Below are positions 9,591 through 18,587 of a stretch of 63,748 nucleotides of DNA, in pieces (within the stretch, counting starts at the first letter, position 1; each line of letters starts with the position of its first letter). The position numbers were made by a program, and so were the translations under genes. The stretch covers positions 1-63,748 of the forward strand of contig CACWIG010000018.1 of the NCBI GenBank assembly GCA_902760955.1, written 5' to 3'. Below the pieces are notes generated by a model. It did not search any database. It was given only the letters and a program-made list of their open reading frames with translations, and was not told where the DNA came from. This stretch comes from an uncultured Ruminococcus sp. Lineage in GTDB: Bacteria > Bacillota > Clostridia > Monoglobales > Monoglobaceae.

Positions 9591-9662
9591 ACTATTCTCT
9601 TTTTAAAGAAAGTTGTCGTTTTCAGATAAAAGATTAAGGATAACAGATAAGAGAAATTGTTA

Positions 9663-9760
9663 GTTTTCCTTACGGAAAACTTAAATTTATATAATATACT
9701 AAATTCACAGCAAAATCTAATGAACAGAATATATAATTTGTTAAGGAATTGATAATATTT
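9663..9760 (+). repeat. AT-rich dispersed repeat with GTTTTCC palindrome, copy 2
   Basis: GTTTTCC-TTAC-GGAAAAC, then AAATTTATATAATATACT and AAATTCACAGCAAAATCT, nearly identical to 5954-6039. It lies in the roughly 400-base gap between the GDPD gene and the amylase gene. Apart from this copy, a terminator and a promoter, nothing is seen in that gap. Confidence 0.6.
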
Positions 9761-9771
9761 AAGACTATGCC

Positions 9772-9800
9772 TTGACTATATCTTAAAATTATGCTATATT
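9772..9800 (+). promoter_or_regulatory. Putative promoter of the GH13 gene
   Basis: TTGACT at 9772-9777, 17 bases, TATATT at 9795-9800. A second TATAAT at 9861-9866 lacks a clear -35 box. Confidence 0.5.
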
Positions 9801-9890
9801 TATTGAAAATAGTTGGATTAAGTATATACCAACGTATTCATAACAAGTGTAATAATTTAGTATAATATACTGTTGAATGGAGAAAAACTT

Positions 9891-11201
9891 ATGTGGGCAT
9901 ATGAAAGTGTATTTTATCAGATATATCCATTGGGTTTTTGTGGGGCGCCCTTTGAAAATGACGGAAATTTAGAGCATAGGATAGAAAGGGTTTATGATTG
10001 GATAGAACATATTAAAAAGACGGGATGTAATGCAATATATTTTTCGCCCGTATTTGAAAGCGATACCCACGGATATAATACAAGAGATTATTTTAAGATA
10101 GATTGCAGGCTCGGAACAAATGAGGATTTTAAAAAACTTGTCAAGGTCCTGCACGAAAACGGCATCAAGGTAGTGCTTGATGGCGTTTTTAACCACGTGG
10201 GCAGAGGCTTTTGGGCTTTTAAAGACGTGCTTGAAAACCGCCATAACTCTCAGTACAAGGATTGGTTTAATATCAATTTTGACGGAAACAGCAATTATAA
10301 TGATGGTTTGTGGTATGAAGGCTGGGAAGGAAACTTTGACTTAGTAAAACTTAATTTGCACAATGAAGATGTTGTAAGTCACTTGTTAAGTGCGGTTAAG
10401 TTTTGGGTAGATGAGTTTGATATAGACGGACTAAGACTTGATGTTGCCTATTGCTTAACCCACGATTTTATAAAGAGATTGCGTAGATTTACAGAGGATT
10501 TAAAGCCTGAATTTGTACTCATAGGTGAGCTTTTGCACGGCGACTATTCTCAATTTGTCAATGATGAGATGCTTCACTCCTGTACGAATTATCAATGTTA
10601 TAAGGGTTTGTATTCCTCATTTAATTCTATGAATTTGTTTGAGATAATACATTCTGTGCAGAGATTGTTTGGCTCAGAGCAATGGTGTATATGTAGGGGC
10701 AAGCATTTATTGAATTTTGTGGATAATCACGACGTTACAAGAATTGCAAGCATACTCACAAATGAAAGACATTTAAAATTGGTTTACGGAATGATGTTTG
10801 GTATGCCCGGATTTCCTTGCGTATACTATGGCAGTGAATTTGGTGAAAAGGCGGAAAAGCATCAGGGAGATAATGCCCTGCGTCCGTGTATTGATGTGCC
10901 TAAGGAAACCGAATTGACAGAGTTTATTGCAAAACTTGCCAAGGCTTTTAAAGAAAGTGATGCCTTGCATAACGGCTCTTTCCAATCAGTTGTGTTGCAA
11001 AACAGACATTGCATTTTTGAAAGAAAGAGCGAAGCAGAACGGGTTTTGGTTGCCGTAAACGCAGATGGTGAACCTGCGGTTTGTCATTTTGATGCGGGAT
11101 GCGGAACCGCAATTGACTTGATAACAGGCGAAAAACACGACTTTGGCGGAGGCTCGGAGCTTCCCCCTTACAGCGTTCAATTCTGGAAGATGGAATATTA
11201 G
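9891..11201 (+). CDS. Alpha-amylase family (GH13) glycoside hydrolase, cyclomaltodextrinase-like
   Basis: The 436-residue GH13 enzyme has no signal peptide, so it acts on imported alpha-glucans or maltodextrins. All family blocks are present: DGVFNHVG (region I), GLRLDVAYC with the nucleophile Asp near 183, LIGELLHGD with the acid/base Glu near 212, and FVDNHDVTRI with the third Asp near 279. A short beta-sandwich domain closes the protein. It is shorter than typical neopullulanases (about 580), lacking their N-terminal starch-binding domain. ATG 9891 is 8 bases after GGAG; an in-frame TTG at 9873 is less likely. Confidence 0.92.
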   Translation: MWAYESVFYQIYPLGFCGAPFENDGNLEHRIERVYDWIEHIKKTGCNAIYFSPVFESDTHGYNTRDYFKIDCRLGTNEDFKKLVKVLHENGIKVVLDGVFNHVGRGFWAFKDVLENRHNSQYKDWFNINFDGNSNYNDGLWYEGWEGNFDLVKLNLHNEDVVSHLLSAVKFWVDEFDIDGLRLDVAYCLTHDFIKRLRRFTEDLKPEFVLIGELLHGDYSQFVNDEMLHSCTNYQCYKGLYSSFNSMNLFEIIHSVQRLFGSEQWCICRGKHLLNFVDNHDVTRIASILTNERHLKLVYGMMFGMPGFPCVYYGSEFGEKAEKHQGDNALRPCIDVPKETELTEFIAKLAKAFKESDALHNGSFQSVVLQNRHCIFERKSEAERVLVAVNADGEPAVCHFDAGCGTAIDLITGEKHDFGGGSELPPYSVQFWKMEY

Positions 11202-11229
11202 ATATGATATATTCAAGAAGGTGATATAT

Positions 11230-11703
11230 GTGAAAAAGAAAATTGTGTTATCTGTTTTATTCGTAATTCTTATCGGAATTGTTGGATTTATATTTTCAAA
11301 TTCCATTAAAGCTCAAAAAGAATCGACAGAACAAAGCAAATTTATATTGAACATAATTATAGAAAGGATTGCACCTTTAGCTGATGCACAGCAAAAGGGT
11401 AAAATTCATAATATTATACGAAAATGCGCCCACGCAGCAGAGTATTTTACTTTGGGAATTGTGTTGGCGATGATTGCAAGACAGTTTGAAAAAATAAAGA
11501 ACAGAAAATATATATGTTTTCCTTTATTGGTCGGCTTATTAACAGGCGTAGTTGATGAATTTATACAGAAATTCAACGACCGCAGTTCTGAGGTTCGGGA
11601 TGTATTAATAGATTTTGGCGGAGTGGTTGTCGGTGTTGCGATTGTAATGCTGATATTTGTAATCAAAGATTGGATAAAAAAACGAATAAGATATTACTAC
11701 TAA
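11230..11703 (+). CDS. VanZ-like family membrane protein
   Basis: The 157-residue product starts at a GTG behind AAGAAGGTGA; longer in-frame forms would overlap the amylase gene. About four hydrophobic segments are visible (IVLSVLFVILIGIVGFIF; YFTLGIVLAMIA; ICFPLLVGLLTGVVDE; VVVGVAIVMLIFVI) with the VanZ hallmarks K-x-x-H-A-x-E-Y (RKCAHAAEYF) and D-E-F-x-Q-x-F-x-x-R-S (DEFIQKFNDRSSEVRD). VanZ-like proteins are widespread; the founding member gives low-level teicoplanin resistance, but most have no known role. Confidence 0.85.
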   Translation: MKKKIVLSVLFVILIGIVGFIFSNSIKAQKESTEQSKFILNIIIERIAPLADAQQKGKIHNIIRKCAHAAEYFTLGIVLAMIARQFEKIKNRKYICFPLLVGLLTGVVDEFIQKFNDRSSEVRDVLIDFGGVVVGVAIVMLIFVIKDWIKKRIRYYY

Positions 11704-11727
11704 TGCATAAATTTGGAGGTTGCACTT

Positions 11728-13710
11728 ATGAATTGTAACAATAAATTTCCTACAAGACAGACACATCTTGATTTCCATACTTCTCCTGACATAAAGGGGA
11801 TAGGCTCAAAGTTTTCAAAGCAAAACTTTCAAGCCGCATTAAAGGCAGGCAATCTTGACAGTATTACGGTTTTTGCCAAGTGCCATCACAGTATGTGTTA
11901 TTATCCTACCAAGGTAGGCACAATGCACCCAAGTCTTGACTTTGACTTAACAGGCGCAATGGTTGATGCCGCACACGAAATAGGAGTGCGTGCACCTATT
12001 TATATTACTGCAGGATGGTCTGATATGGATGCTGTAAATCATCCTGAATGGAGAGCGGTATCCAAAGACGGAAAATTTGTAACAACAGGAACATATGATC
12101 CGACTGCTGCACCCAATCACGCAAAGGGGGATTGTGCGTGGCATATGTTATGTTTAAATGATGGTGAATATGCAGAACATATTTACGCACTTACCGAGGA
12201 AATATGTAAGCGTTACAGCGTGGTAGACGGTTTATTTTATGATATATGTGTTATAGGAAATGCGTGCTATTGTGAAACCTGCAAAAAGGGTATGCGTGAA
12301 ATGGGCTTAGATCCGGAAAACGACAGTGATGCACAGAAGTATTTTATAATCAAGCGTCAGTTGTTTATGAAAAAATGTAATGATATTATGAAAAAGTATC
12401 ATCCGAATGCCACAATATTCTTTAACAGCGGTGGTGCAGATCAATATAGACCTCAGTATCACGATTATCAAAGCCATTTTGAGATGGAGGATTTGCCAAC
12501 CGCTTGGGGCGGATATGACAAACTTCCTTTGCGTGCGAAGTTCTTTGGTAACAAGGGCAAGGGATATATCGGAATGACAGGAAAGTTTCATCTTGCATGG
12601 GGTGAGTTCGGCGGTTTTAAGTCAAAGGACGCACTTAAATTTGAGGTTGCAAGTATGGCTCTCTATGGTGCAGGGGCTTCTGTCGGCGACCATATGCATC
12701 CCGATGGCGAAATGGAAATGCAAACCTATGAAAATATAGGTTATGCATACAAATACCTTGAAAGTATAGCACCTTTCTGTTATGGCGGTGAATCTGTTGC
12801 GGATATAGGTTTGTATCTTTCAAGTGACAGAGAGGCAAATGAAGGTGTTTCTAATATCTTGCTTGAAAACCAAATTGATTATGACTTGGTTATGGATGAT
12901 AATTTTGAGAGATTTGATACGGTAATATTCCCTGATCGTGTTGTCCTCAGCGATGAGAGTTTGAGTGCTTTAAATGCTTATATCGATAAAGGCGGAAAAG
13001 TAGTTCTGATGGCTGATGCCCTTGTGAAAAATGGCGAGTTTCAAATTGATACGGGACTTAAGTACATAGGAAAGCCCGAATTTGACTGTGACTACATAGT
13101 ATCTGATAAGAAACATAATGACATTCTTAATGCACCGATGCTTTGCAATATACCTGGACACAGAACTGAAAATATTGATGCTGAAATTTATTCCGAGATT
13201 ATAACTCCATATTTCAGCCGTACATACGGTCACTTCTGCGGACACAAGAACACACCTTTTGATAAGTCGGTAAAGGGTTTCCCTGCTATTTCAAAAAAGG
13301 GAAACGTAGTATATATGGCACACTCTTTGCCAAAGCAATATCGTGAATACGGCTCGTTATTTCACAAGAAGTATTTTGTGTATGCATTGAATACTGTATA
13401 TAGTGGCGGATATTTAAAGGTTGAAGGATTAGGCTCCCAAGGAAGATGCACAATGATATGTCAGTCGGACAAGAGCAGATATTGCATAAATATGATATAT
13501 GCAAGCCCTGTTAAGAGAGGTTGTGCTGAAATTATCGAAGATATTATGCCTATATATAATATTAAGGTTTCACTCAAGACGGATAAAAATATTAAGAAAG
13601 TTTATTTAGGACTTACAGGAGAAGAACTTGAATATAAGTATGATAACGGGATGGTTATGTTTACTGTACCAGAACTTAATTGTCATACATCTGTTGTAGT
13701 TGAGTATTAA
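11728..13710 (+). CDS. Putative glycosidase, GHL6-like barrel with beta-galactosidase trimerisation-type domain
   Basis: The 660-residue product begins TRQTHLDFHTSPDIKGIG and continues through AKCHHSMCYYPTKVGTMHP, a signature of hypothetical glycosyl hydrolase 6 (GHL6) and alpha-L-fucosidase-like barrels. A middle domain (about 380-470: IFPDRVVLSDESLSALNAY, KGGKVVLMADAL) resembles the GATase-like trimerisation domain of GH42-type enzymes. No signal peptide. Candidate catalytic acids lie in GLFYDICVIG and HLAWGEFGG, but none is proven. ATG 11728 is 8 bases after GGAGG. Substrate and activity are unknown; neighbours suggest glycan use. Confidence 0.7.
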   Translation: MNCNNKFPTRQTHLDFHTSPDIKGIGSKFSKQNFQAALKAGNLDSITVFAKCHHSMCYYPTKVGTMHPSLDFDLTGAMVDAAHEIGVRAPIYITAGWSDMDAVNHPEWRAVSKDGKFVTTGTYDPTAAPNHAKGDCAWHMLCLNDGEYAEHIYALTEEICKRYSVVDGLFYDICVIGNACYCETCKKGMREMGLDPENDSDAQKYFIIKRQLFMKKCNDIMKKYHPNATIFFNSGGADQYRPQYHDYQSHFEMEDLPTAWGGYDKLPLRAKFFGNKGKGYIGMTGKFHLAWGEFGGFKSKDALKFEVASMALYGAGASVGDHMHPDGEMEMQTYENIGYAYKYLESIAPFCYGGESVADIGLYLSSDREANEGVSNILLENQIDYDLVMDDNFERFDTVIFPDRVVLSDESLSALNAYIDKGGKVVLMADALVKNGEFQIDTGLKYIGKPEFDCDYIVSDKKHNDILNAPMLCNIPGHRTENIDAEIYSEIITPYFSRTYGHFCGHKNTPFDKSVKGFPAISKKGNVVYMAHSLPKQYREYGSLFHKKYFVYALNTVYSGGYLKVEGLGSQGRCTMICQSDKSRYCINMIYASPVKRGCAEIIEDIMPIYNIKVSLKTDKNIKKVYLGLTGEELEYKYDNGMVMFTVPELNCHTSVVVEY

Positions 13711-13730
13711 TTTGACGATATACATTACAT

Positions 13731-13824
13731 TGTAGGGTTCGGCGTCCTCGACGAACCGCAGAAAACCTACGTTGTGCAATATATTGTGAATTATTTCGGG
13801 ACGTCGGGGACGCCGTCCCCTACA
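13731..13824. repeat. Inverted pair of GTAG-footed REP-like palindromes
   Basis: The left unit (13731-13758) reads TGTAGGGTTCGGCGTCCTCG and closes with CGAACC; the right unit (13797-13824) is its inverted partner, CGGGACGTCGGGGACGCCGT then CCCCTACA. Each has a TGTAGGG foot followed by an imperfect palindrome, as in REP/BIME elements handled by RAYT transposases. The pair fills the gap before the hemolysin-III gene. Confidence 0.75.
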
Positions 13825-13887
13825 ATACACAAAGTTTTACATTTTACAAACGGATGGTTGAATATTAATTTAAAGGAGGAATCTTAT

Positions 13888-14562
13888 GTGCAAAGAATAA
13901 AACTTGCAGACAGAATTTTGCCTGTGTATACCAAGGGCGAAGAAATTTTTAATATGGTATCACATATAGTGGGCGGAGCAATGGGAATTGCGGCAATAGT
14001 GTTATGCAGTATTTTTGGGGCGCTGAGAGGTAACGTATATGGTGTTGTGTCGGGCATTATTTTCGGTACTACAATGTTGATATTATATACTATGTCAAGT
14101 ATATACCACGGACTCAGCCCAAAGACAAAGGCTAAAAAGGTTTTTCAGATTATAGACCATTGTTCTATATTTATTTTGATAGCAGGTACATATACACCTA
14201 TGGCTCTGTGCACACTCAGAGAACAGAATGTTTTTGAAGGCTGGCTTATATTCGGAATTATATGGGGACTTGCCATAGTAGGAATAACCTTAAATTCCAT
14301 TGACTTAAAGAAGTTTAAGCTATTCTCTATGATATGCTATCTTGTTATGGGCTGGTGTATCGTTACAAGAACATCTGTTGTAATAAACGAACTCGGTATG
14401 GGTGCTTTTATGATGTTGCTTGGCGGAGGCATTGCCTATACTGTCGGAGCGGTATTCTATGCCGTTGGAAAAAAGAAAAAGTGGATGCATTCCATATTCC
14501 ATATTTTCTGTGTAATTGGAAGTGTTCTGCATTTTCTGTTAATTTTGCTTTATGTAATTTGA
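13888..14562 (+). CDS. Hemolysin III / PAQR family membrane protein
   Basis: The 224-residue, roughly seven-segment membrane protein belongs to the HlyIII/YqfA family, related to adiponectin receptors. It keeps the metal-site-like residues SSIYHGLSP, DHCSIFILIAGTYTP and the C-terminal HSIFHIFCVIGSVLHF histidines. The role in bacteria is unclear; lipid-modifying hydrolase activity is proposed for the superfamily. The start is a GTG at 13888, 8 bases after GGAGG; the overlapping ATG at 13886 leads to an immediate stop. Upstream in-frame codons run through the REP pair and are not credible. Confidence 0.88.
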   Translation: MQRIKLADRILPVYTKGEEIFNMVSHIVGGAMGIAAIVLCSIFGALRGNVYGVVSGIIFGTTMLILYTMSSIYHGLSPKTKAKKVFQIIDHCSIFILIAGTYTPMALCTLREQNVFEGWLIFGIIWGLAIVGITLNSIDLKKFKLFSMICYLVMGWCIVTRTSVVINELGMGAFMMLLGGGIAYTVGAVFYAVGKKKKWMHSIFHIFCVIGSVLHFLLILLYVI

Positions 14563-14570
14563 ATAAAATA

Positions 14571-14612
14571 ATAGTCTGATACAATATTGTGTCGGACTAT
14601 TTGCTGTTTTTT
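14571..14612 (+). terminator. Terminator after the hemolysin-III gene
   Basis: ATAGTCTGATACAA pairs with TTGTGTCGGACTAT (one G-U pair), followed by TTGCTGTTTTTT. Confidence 0.8.
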
Positions 14613-14623
14613 GGCTTATTATC

Positions 14624-14652
14624 TTGACAAGATTTTAACATTAGGATAAAAT
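14624..14652 (+). promoter_or_regulatory. Promoter of the aconitase-icd-rex operon
   Basis: TTGACA at 14624-14629, 17 bases, TAAAAT at 14647-14652. Rex usually binds TTGTGAA-N2-TTCACAA-like sites; no convincing one was found here by eye. Confidence 0.75.
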
Positions 14653-14708
14653 AAATAGATGGATTAACAGATGAATTTATTATACATTACAGAAAGGATT
14701 GAATTTCA

Positions 14709-16640
14709 ATGGGATTGACTCTTGCACAAAAAATATTGAAAGAGCATTTAGTCAGCGGAGAAATGGTGACAGGCTCTGAGATAGGAATAAAAATTGACCA
14801 AACATTAACACAGGACGCTACGGGAACAATGGCGTATCTTGAATTTGAGGCTATGGGTGTTCCGAGAGTTAAAACGGAAAAATCTGTGGCATATATCGAC
14901 CACAACACACTTCAAAACGGATTTGAGAATGCGGACGACCATAGATTTATAGGAAGTGTTTGTAAAAAGCACGGCATATACTTCTCAAGACCTGGTAACG
15001 GAATTTGCCATCAGGTACACCTTGAGCGTTTCGGTGTTCCAGGGAAAACTTTGATAGGCTCTGACAGCCATACACCTACGGGCGGCGGTATTGGTATGAT
15101 TGCCATAGGTGCAGGCGGTATGGACGTTGCGGTTGCTATGGGCGGAGGTACATACTATATCACCTGTCCTAAAATCGTTAAGGTAGAGCTTACGGGAAAA
15201 CTCAGCCCTTGGGTTTCTGCTAAAGATGTTATACTTGAGGTCCTGCGTATTATGTCTGTTAAGGGCGGCGTAGGCAAGATAATCGAATATTGTGGAGAGG
15301 GCGTTAAGACATTGTCTGTCCCCGAACGTGCGACAATTACTAATATGGGTGCGGAGCTTGGTGCTACAACTTCAATCTTCCCATCTGATGATGTGACAAG
15401 AGAATTCTTAAAGGCACAGGGCAGAGAAGAAGTGTTTGTTGAGCTTTCGGCTGATGCTGATGCAGTATATGATGAAACTATCAATATTGATTTAAGTCAG
15501 CTAAAGCCTGCGGCTGCTTGCCCACACTCACCTGACAATGTAAAATCTGTTGAAGAAATCGGCAGTATGAAGATTGACCAGGTTTGTATAGGTTCTTGCA
15601 CAAACTCATCATTGCTGGATATGTTAAAAGTTGCATACATCCTAAAGGATAAGACAGTACATCCTGATGTTTCACTTTCTATCGCACCAGGTTCTAAGCA
15701 GGTATTAAATATGCTGGCAAAATGCGGTGCTCTTGCAGATATGATAGATGCAGGTGCAAGAATTTTGGAAAGTGCCTGCGGACCTTGTATCGGTATGGGA
15801 CAATCACCTAATTCGGCAGGTATTTCACTCAGAACTTTTAACAGAAACTTTGAAGGCCGTTCAGGTACAAAAGACGGTCAGATATACTTGGTATCTCCTG
15901 AGGTTGCGGCAGCATCGGCTCTCGCAGGGGTTTTAACAGACCCGAGAACTCTCGGAGATATGCCTAAGTTTGAATTGCCTAAGGTATTTGATATAAATGA
16001 TAATATGGTTGTGCCTCCTGTTGCTGAGAGTGAGATGGACAGCGTTGAGGTTCTTCGCGGACCTAATATCAAGCCTTTCCCTGTTTCAGAGGCTATGGCA
16101 GATGAGATTGACGCTAAGTGCAGCTTAAAGGTTGGAGATAACATCACAACTGACCATATTATGCCTGCAGGTGCTAAAATTCTTCCGTTGCGTTCAAATA
16201 TTCCTAAGATTTCGGAATATTGTTTTGCGGTATGTGATGAGAAGTTCCACGACAGAGCATTGGAACTTAAAAAGAGTATTATAGTCGGAGGCTCTAACTA
16301 TGGACAGGGTTCTTCAAGAGAACACGCTGCTCTTGCACCGTTGTATTTGGGTGTTAAAGCTGTAATTGTTAAGTCATTTGCGAGAATTCATATGGCTAAC
16401 TTAATCAATGCAGGTATCATTCCTATGACATTTGTAAACGAAGCGGACTATGATGCTATCGACCAGATGGACGAACTTAAAATTGCTAACCTTAAAGAAG
16501 CAGTTGCAAAAGATAATGAGCTTATCGTTAAGAATGTTACTAAGGGTACAGAATTTAAGGTAAGCATTGAACTTTCACAAAGACAGAGAGATATGCTTAT
16601 TGCAGGCGGACTGCTCAATTACACAAAAAATAACGCATAA
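14709..16640 (+). CDS. Aconitate hydratase
   Basis: The 643-residue aconitase isomerises citrate to isocitrate through a 4Fe-4S cluster. The cluster cysteines are visible in GSCTNSS (about 297) and ACGPCIGMG (two Cys, about 357-360). Substrate-binding GSDSHTPTGGG and the C-terminal swivel-domain VGGSNYGQGSSREHAAL are intact. The length is that of the short aconitase form found in anaerobes, without the extended AcnA linker. icd follows after a short gap, together forming the oxidative route to 2-oxoglutarate for glutamate synthesis. No citrate synthase is in the window. Confidence 0.94.
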   Translation: MGLTLAQKILKEHLVSGEMVTGSEIGIKIDQTLTQDATGTMAYLEFEAMGVPRVKTEKSVAYIDHNTLQNGFENADDHRFIGSVCKKHGIYFSRPGNGICHQVHLERFGVPGKTLIGSDSHTPTGGGIGMIAIGAGGMDVAVAMGGGTYYITCPKIVKVELTGKLSPWVSAKDVILEVLRIMSVKGGVGKIIEYCGEGVKTLSVPERATITNMGAELGATTSIFPSDDVTREFLKAQGREEVFVELSADADAVYDETINIDLSQLKPAAACPHSPDNVKSVEEIGSMKIDQVCIGSCTNSSLLDMLKVAYILKDKTVHPDVSLSIAPGSKQVLNMLAKCGALADMIDAGARILESACGPCIGMGQSPNSAGISLRTFNRNFEGRSGTKDGQIYLVSPEVAAASALAGVLTDPRTLGDMPKFELPKVFDINDNMVVPPVAESEMDSVEVLRGPNIKPFPVSEAMADEIDAKCSLKVGDNITTDHIMPAGAKILPLRSNIPKISEYCFAVCDEKFHDRALELKKSIIVGGSNYGQGSSREHAALAPLYLGVKAVIVKSFARIHMANLINAGIIPMTFVNEADYDAIDQMDELKIANLKEAVAKDNELIVKNVTKGTEFKVSIELSQRQRDMLIAGGLLNYTKNNA

Positions 16641-16672
16641 TATATAAACCATAATGAAAGGATGTGCCGACA

Positions 16673-17890
16673 ATGAAAACAGAAAAGATTAAGATGACTA
16701 CCCCTCTTGTTGAGATGGACGGGGACGAGATGACCAGAATTATCTGGAAAGAGATAAAGGATATACTTTTGACTCCTTATATTGATTTAAAAACTGAGTA
16801 TTACGACTTAGGGTTAGAATACAGAAACGAAACAAATGACCAGGTAACAATTGATTCGGCAGAGGCAACAAAGAAGTATGGTGTTGCGGTAAAGTGTGCT
16901 ACAATTACACCTAATGCTGACAGAGTAAAGGAATATAACTTAAAAGAGATGTGGAAGTCTCCTAACGGAACTATCCGTGCCATACTTGACGGCACAGTTT
17001 TCCGTGCTCCAATCATTGTAAAGGGTATTACACCTTATATTCCCACCTGGACAAAGCCTATTACCATTGCCCGTCACGCTTATGGTGATGTATATAAAAA
17101 CACTGAAATGCGTGTTCCCGAAGGTGCAAAGTGTGAGATTGTCTGCACCGACAAGGACGGTAACGAACAGCGTCAGTTAATTCATAATTTTGATGGTACT
17201 GCAGGTGTTATTCAGGGATTGCACAACCTTGACAAGTCTATATCAAGCTTTGCAAGATGTTGCTTTAACTACGCCCTGGATACAAAGCAGGATATATGGT
17301 TTGCATCTAAGGACACGATTTCAAAAATATACGACCACAGATTTAAGGATATATTCAATGAGATTTTCGAGGCTGAATATAAAGATAAGTTTGAAAGTGC
17401 AGGTATTGAATATTTTTATACATTGATTGATGATGCCGTTGCAAGAGTAATACGTTCAGAGGGCGGTTACATCTGGGCGTGCAAAAACTATGATGGTGAT
17501 GTTATGTCCGATATGGTTGCAACTGCATATGGCAGTCTTGCTATGATGACTTCTGTATTGGTATCGCCTGACGGAATTTATGAATACGAGGCAGCACACG
17601 GTACAGTTCAAAGACACTATTACAAGCACTTAAAGGGAGAGGAAACCTCAACAAACAGCGTTGCAACTTTATTTGCCTGGACAGGTGCTCTCAGAAAGAG
17701 AGGCGAGCTTGACGGCTTAAAGGATTTGTGTGATTTTGCCGACAAGCTTGAAAAGGCTACTATCGCAACTATCGAAGACGGAATTATGACAGGTGACCTT
17801 TATCTGCTCTCAAAACTCGAAAATAAGAAGAAGGTCAACACAGAGGACTTCCTCTTGGCTGTAAACGAAAAACTTAAGACACTTCTGTAA
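16673..17890 (+). CDS. icd: Isocitrate dehydrogenase, NADP-dependent, eukaryotic-like homodimeric type
   Basis: The 405-residue enzyme oxidises isocitrate to 2-oxoglutarate and CO2. Its [16 protein letters not shown] start, [19 protein letters not shown] substrate loop and [19 protein letters not shown] coenzyme segment mark the type II (eukaryote-like) NADP-IDH rather than the E. coli type. The phosphate-binding H-R-H-like residues (TVQRHY) fit NADP+. A GTG at 16664 is in frame, but ATG 16673 suits the family. With aconitase upstream it makes a two-step citrate-to-2-oxoglutarate module, and rex lies just downstream. Confidence 0.95.
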   Translation: MKTEKIKMTTPLVEMDGDEMTRIIWKEIKDILLTPYIDLKTEYYDLGLEYRNETNDQVTIDSAEATKKYGVAVKCATITPNADRVKEYNLKEMWKSPNGTIRAILDGTVFRAPIIVKGITPYIPTWTKPITIARHAYGDVYKNTEMRVPEGAKCEIVCTDKDGNEQRQLIHNFDGTAGVIQGLHNLDKSISSFARCCFNYALDTKQDIWFASKDTISKIYDHRFKDIFNEIFEAEYKDKFESAGIEYFYTLIDDAVARVIRSEGGYIWACKNYDGDVMSDMVATAYGSLAMMTSVLVSPDGIYEYEAAHGTVQRHYYKHLKGEETSTNSVATLFAWTGALRKRGELDGLKDLCDFADKLEKATIATIEDGIMTGDLYLLSKLENKKKVNTEDFLLAVNEKLKTLL

Positions 17891-17935
17891 TCTCTAAAAT
17901 AGCATAGTCGAATTTAATATGAGGAGATTGATTTG

Positions 17936-18586
17936 ATGGAAAAGAAAGTATCTGCATCAGTTATCAACAGATTGCCGAGATATTACAGATACATCAGTGA
18001 AATTGAAGCAGGCGGTATAGAGAGAATTTCGTCTAAGGAACTTAGCCGCAGAATGAATGTTACTGCCTCGCAGATAAGACAGGATTTAAATTGCTTTGGC
18101 GGTTTCGGCCAGCAGGGATACGGATACAATATTAAGTTCTTAAAGTCGAGCATAGAAAAGATTTTGGGACTTGACAGAGGGTATACTGCTATCCTTGTGG
18201 GAGCAGGAAATATGGGACGTACCTTTGCCATAAATACTAAGTTTGAATCAAGGGGTTTTAAACTCATCGGTATTTTTGATTCGGACCCTAAGAAGAAGGG
18301 TGTTAAGGTAGGTAATCATTTCATAAAGTCATATAGCGAAATAAAGCAATTTATAAGCGAAAATAAACCTCAGATGGCAATACTTGCTGTTCCTAAGGAG
18401 TCTGCAAGAGGAGTTGCGGAAGAGCTTATCGGTTATGGGATAAAGGCTTTTCTTAACTTCTCTTATACGGAGCTTTCGATGGCGGCAGATGATGTGACTA
18501 TTGAGAATGTTCACTTAAGCGACAGCCTTATGCGATTATCCTATAAGATAGTCGAACGTGAAAATAATACAGAACAGGTAGAATAA
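17936..18586 (+). CDS. rex: Redox-sensing transcriptional repressor Rex
   Basis: Rex senses the NADH/NAD+ ratio and represses fermentation and electron-transfer genes; NADH binding releases DNA. The 216-residue product has the N-terminal winged helix (RLPRYYRYISEIEAGG; SSKELSRRMNVTASQIRQDL), a Rossmann fold with VGAGNMGRTF (about 88-97), and the domain-swapped C-terminal helix. ATG 17936 is 9 bases after GAGGAG, with an adjacent in-frame TTG. It sits 45 bases after icd, so it may be co-transcribed and coordinate carbon flow to redox state. The next gene begins 1 base after its stop. Confidence 0.96.
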   Translation: MEKKVSASVINRLPRYYRYISEIEAGGIERISSKELSRRMNVTASQIRQDLNCFGGFGQQGYGYNIKFLKSSIEKILGLDRGYTAILVGAGNMGRTFAINTKFESRGFKLIGIFDSDPKKKGVKVGNHFIKSYSEIKQFISENKPQMAILAVPKESARGVAEELIGYGIKAFLNFSYTELSMAADDVTIENVHLSDSLMRLSYKIVERENNTEQVE

Positions 18587-18587
18587 G

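Noticed and set aside
10693..10705. TGTAGGGGC inside the amylase gene as a REP foot
   Set aside because: No palindrome follows; it encodes ordinary GH13 sequence.
13774..13887. Longer hemolysin-III-like protein starting in the REP pair
   Set aside because: The extra residues come from repeat DNA; GTG 13888 has a good ribosome-binding site.
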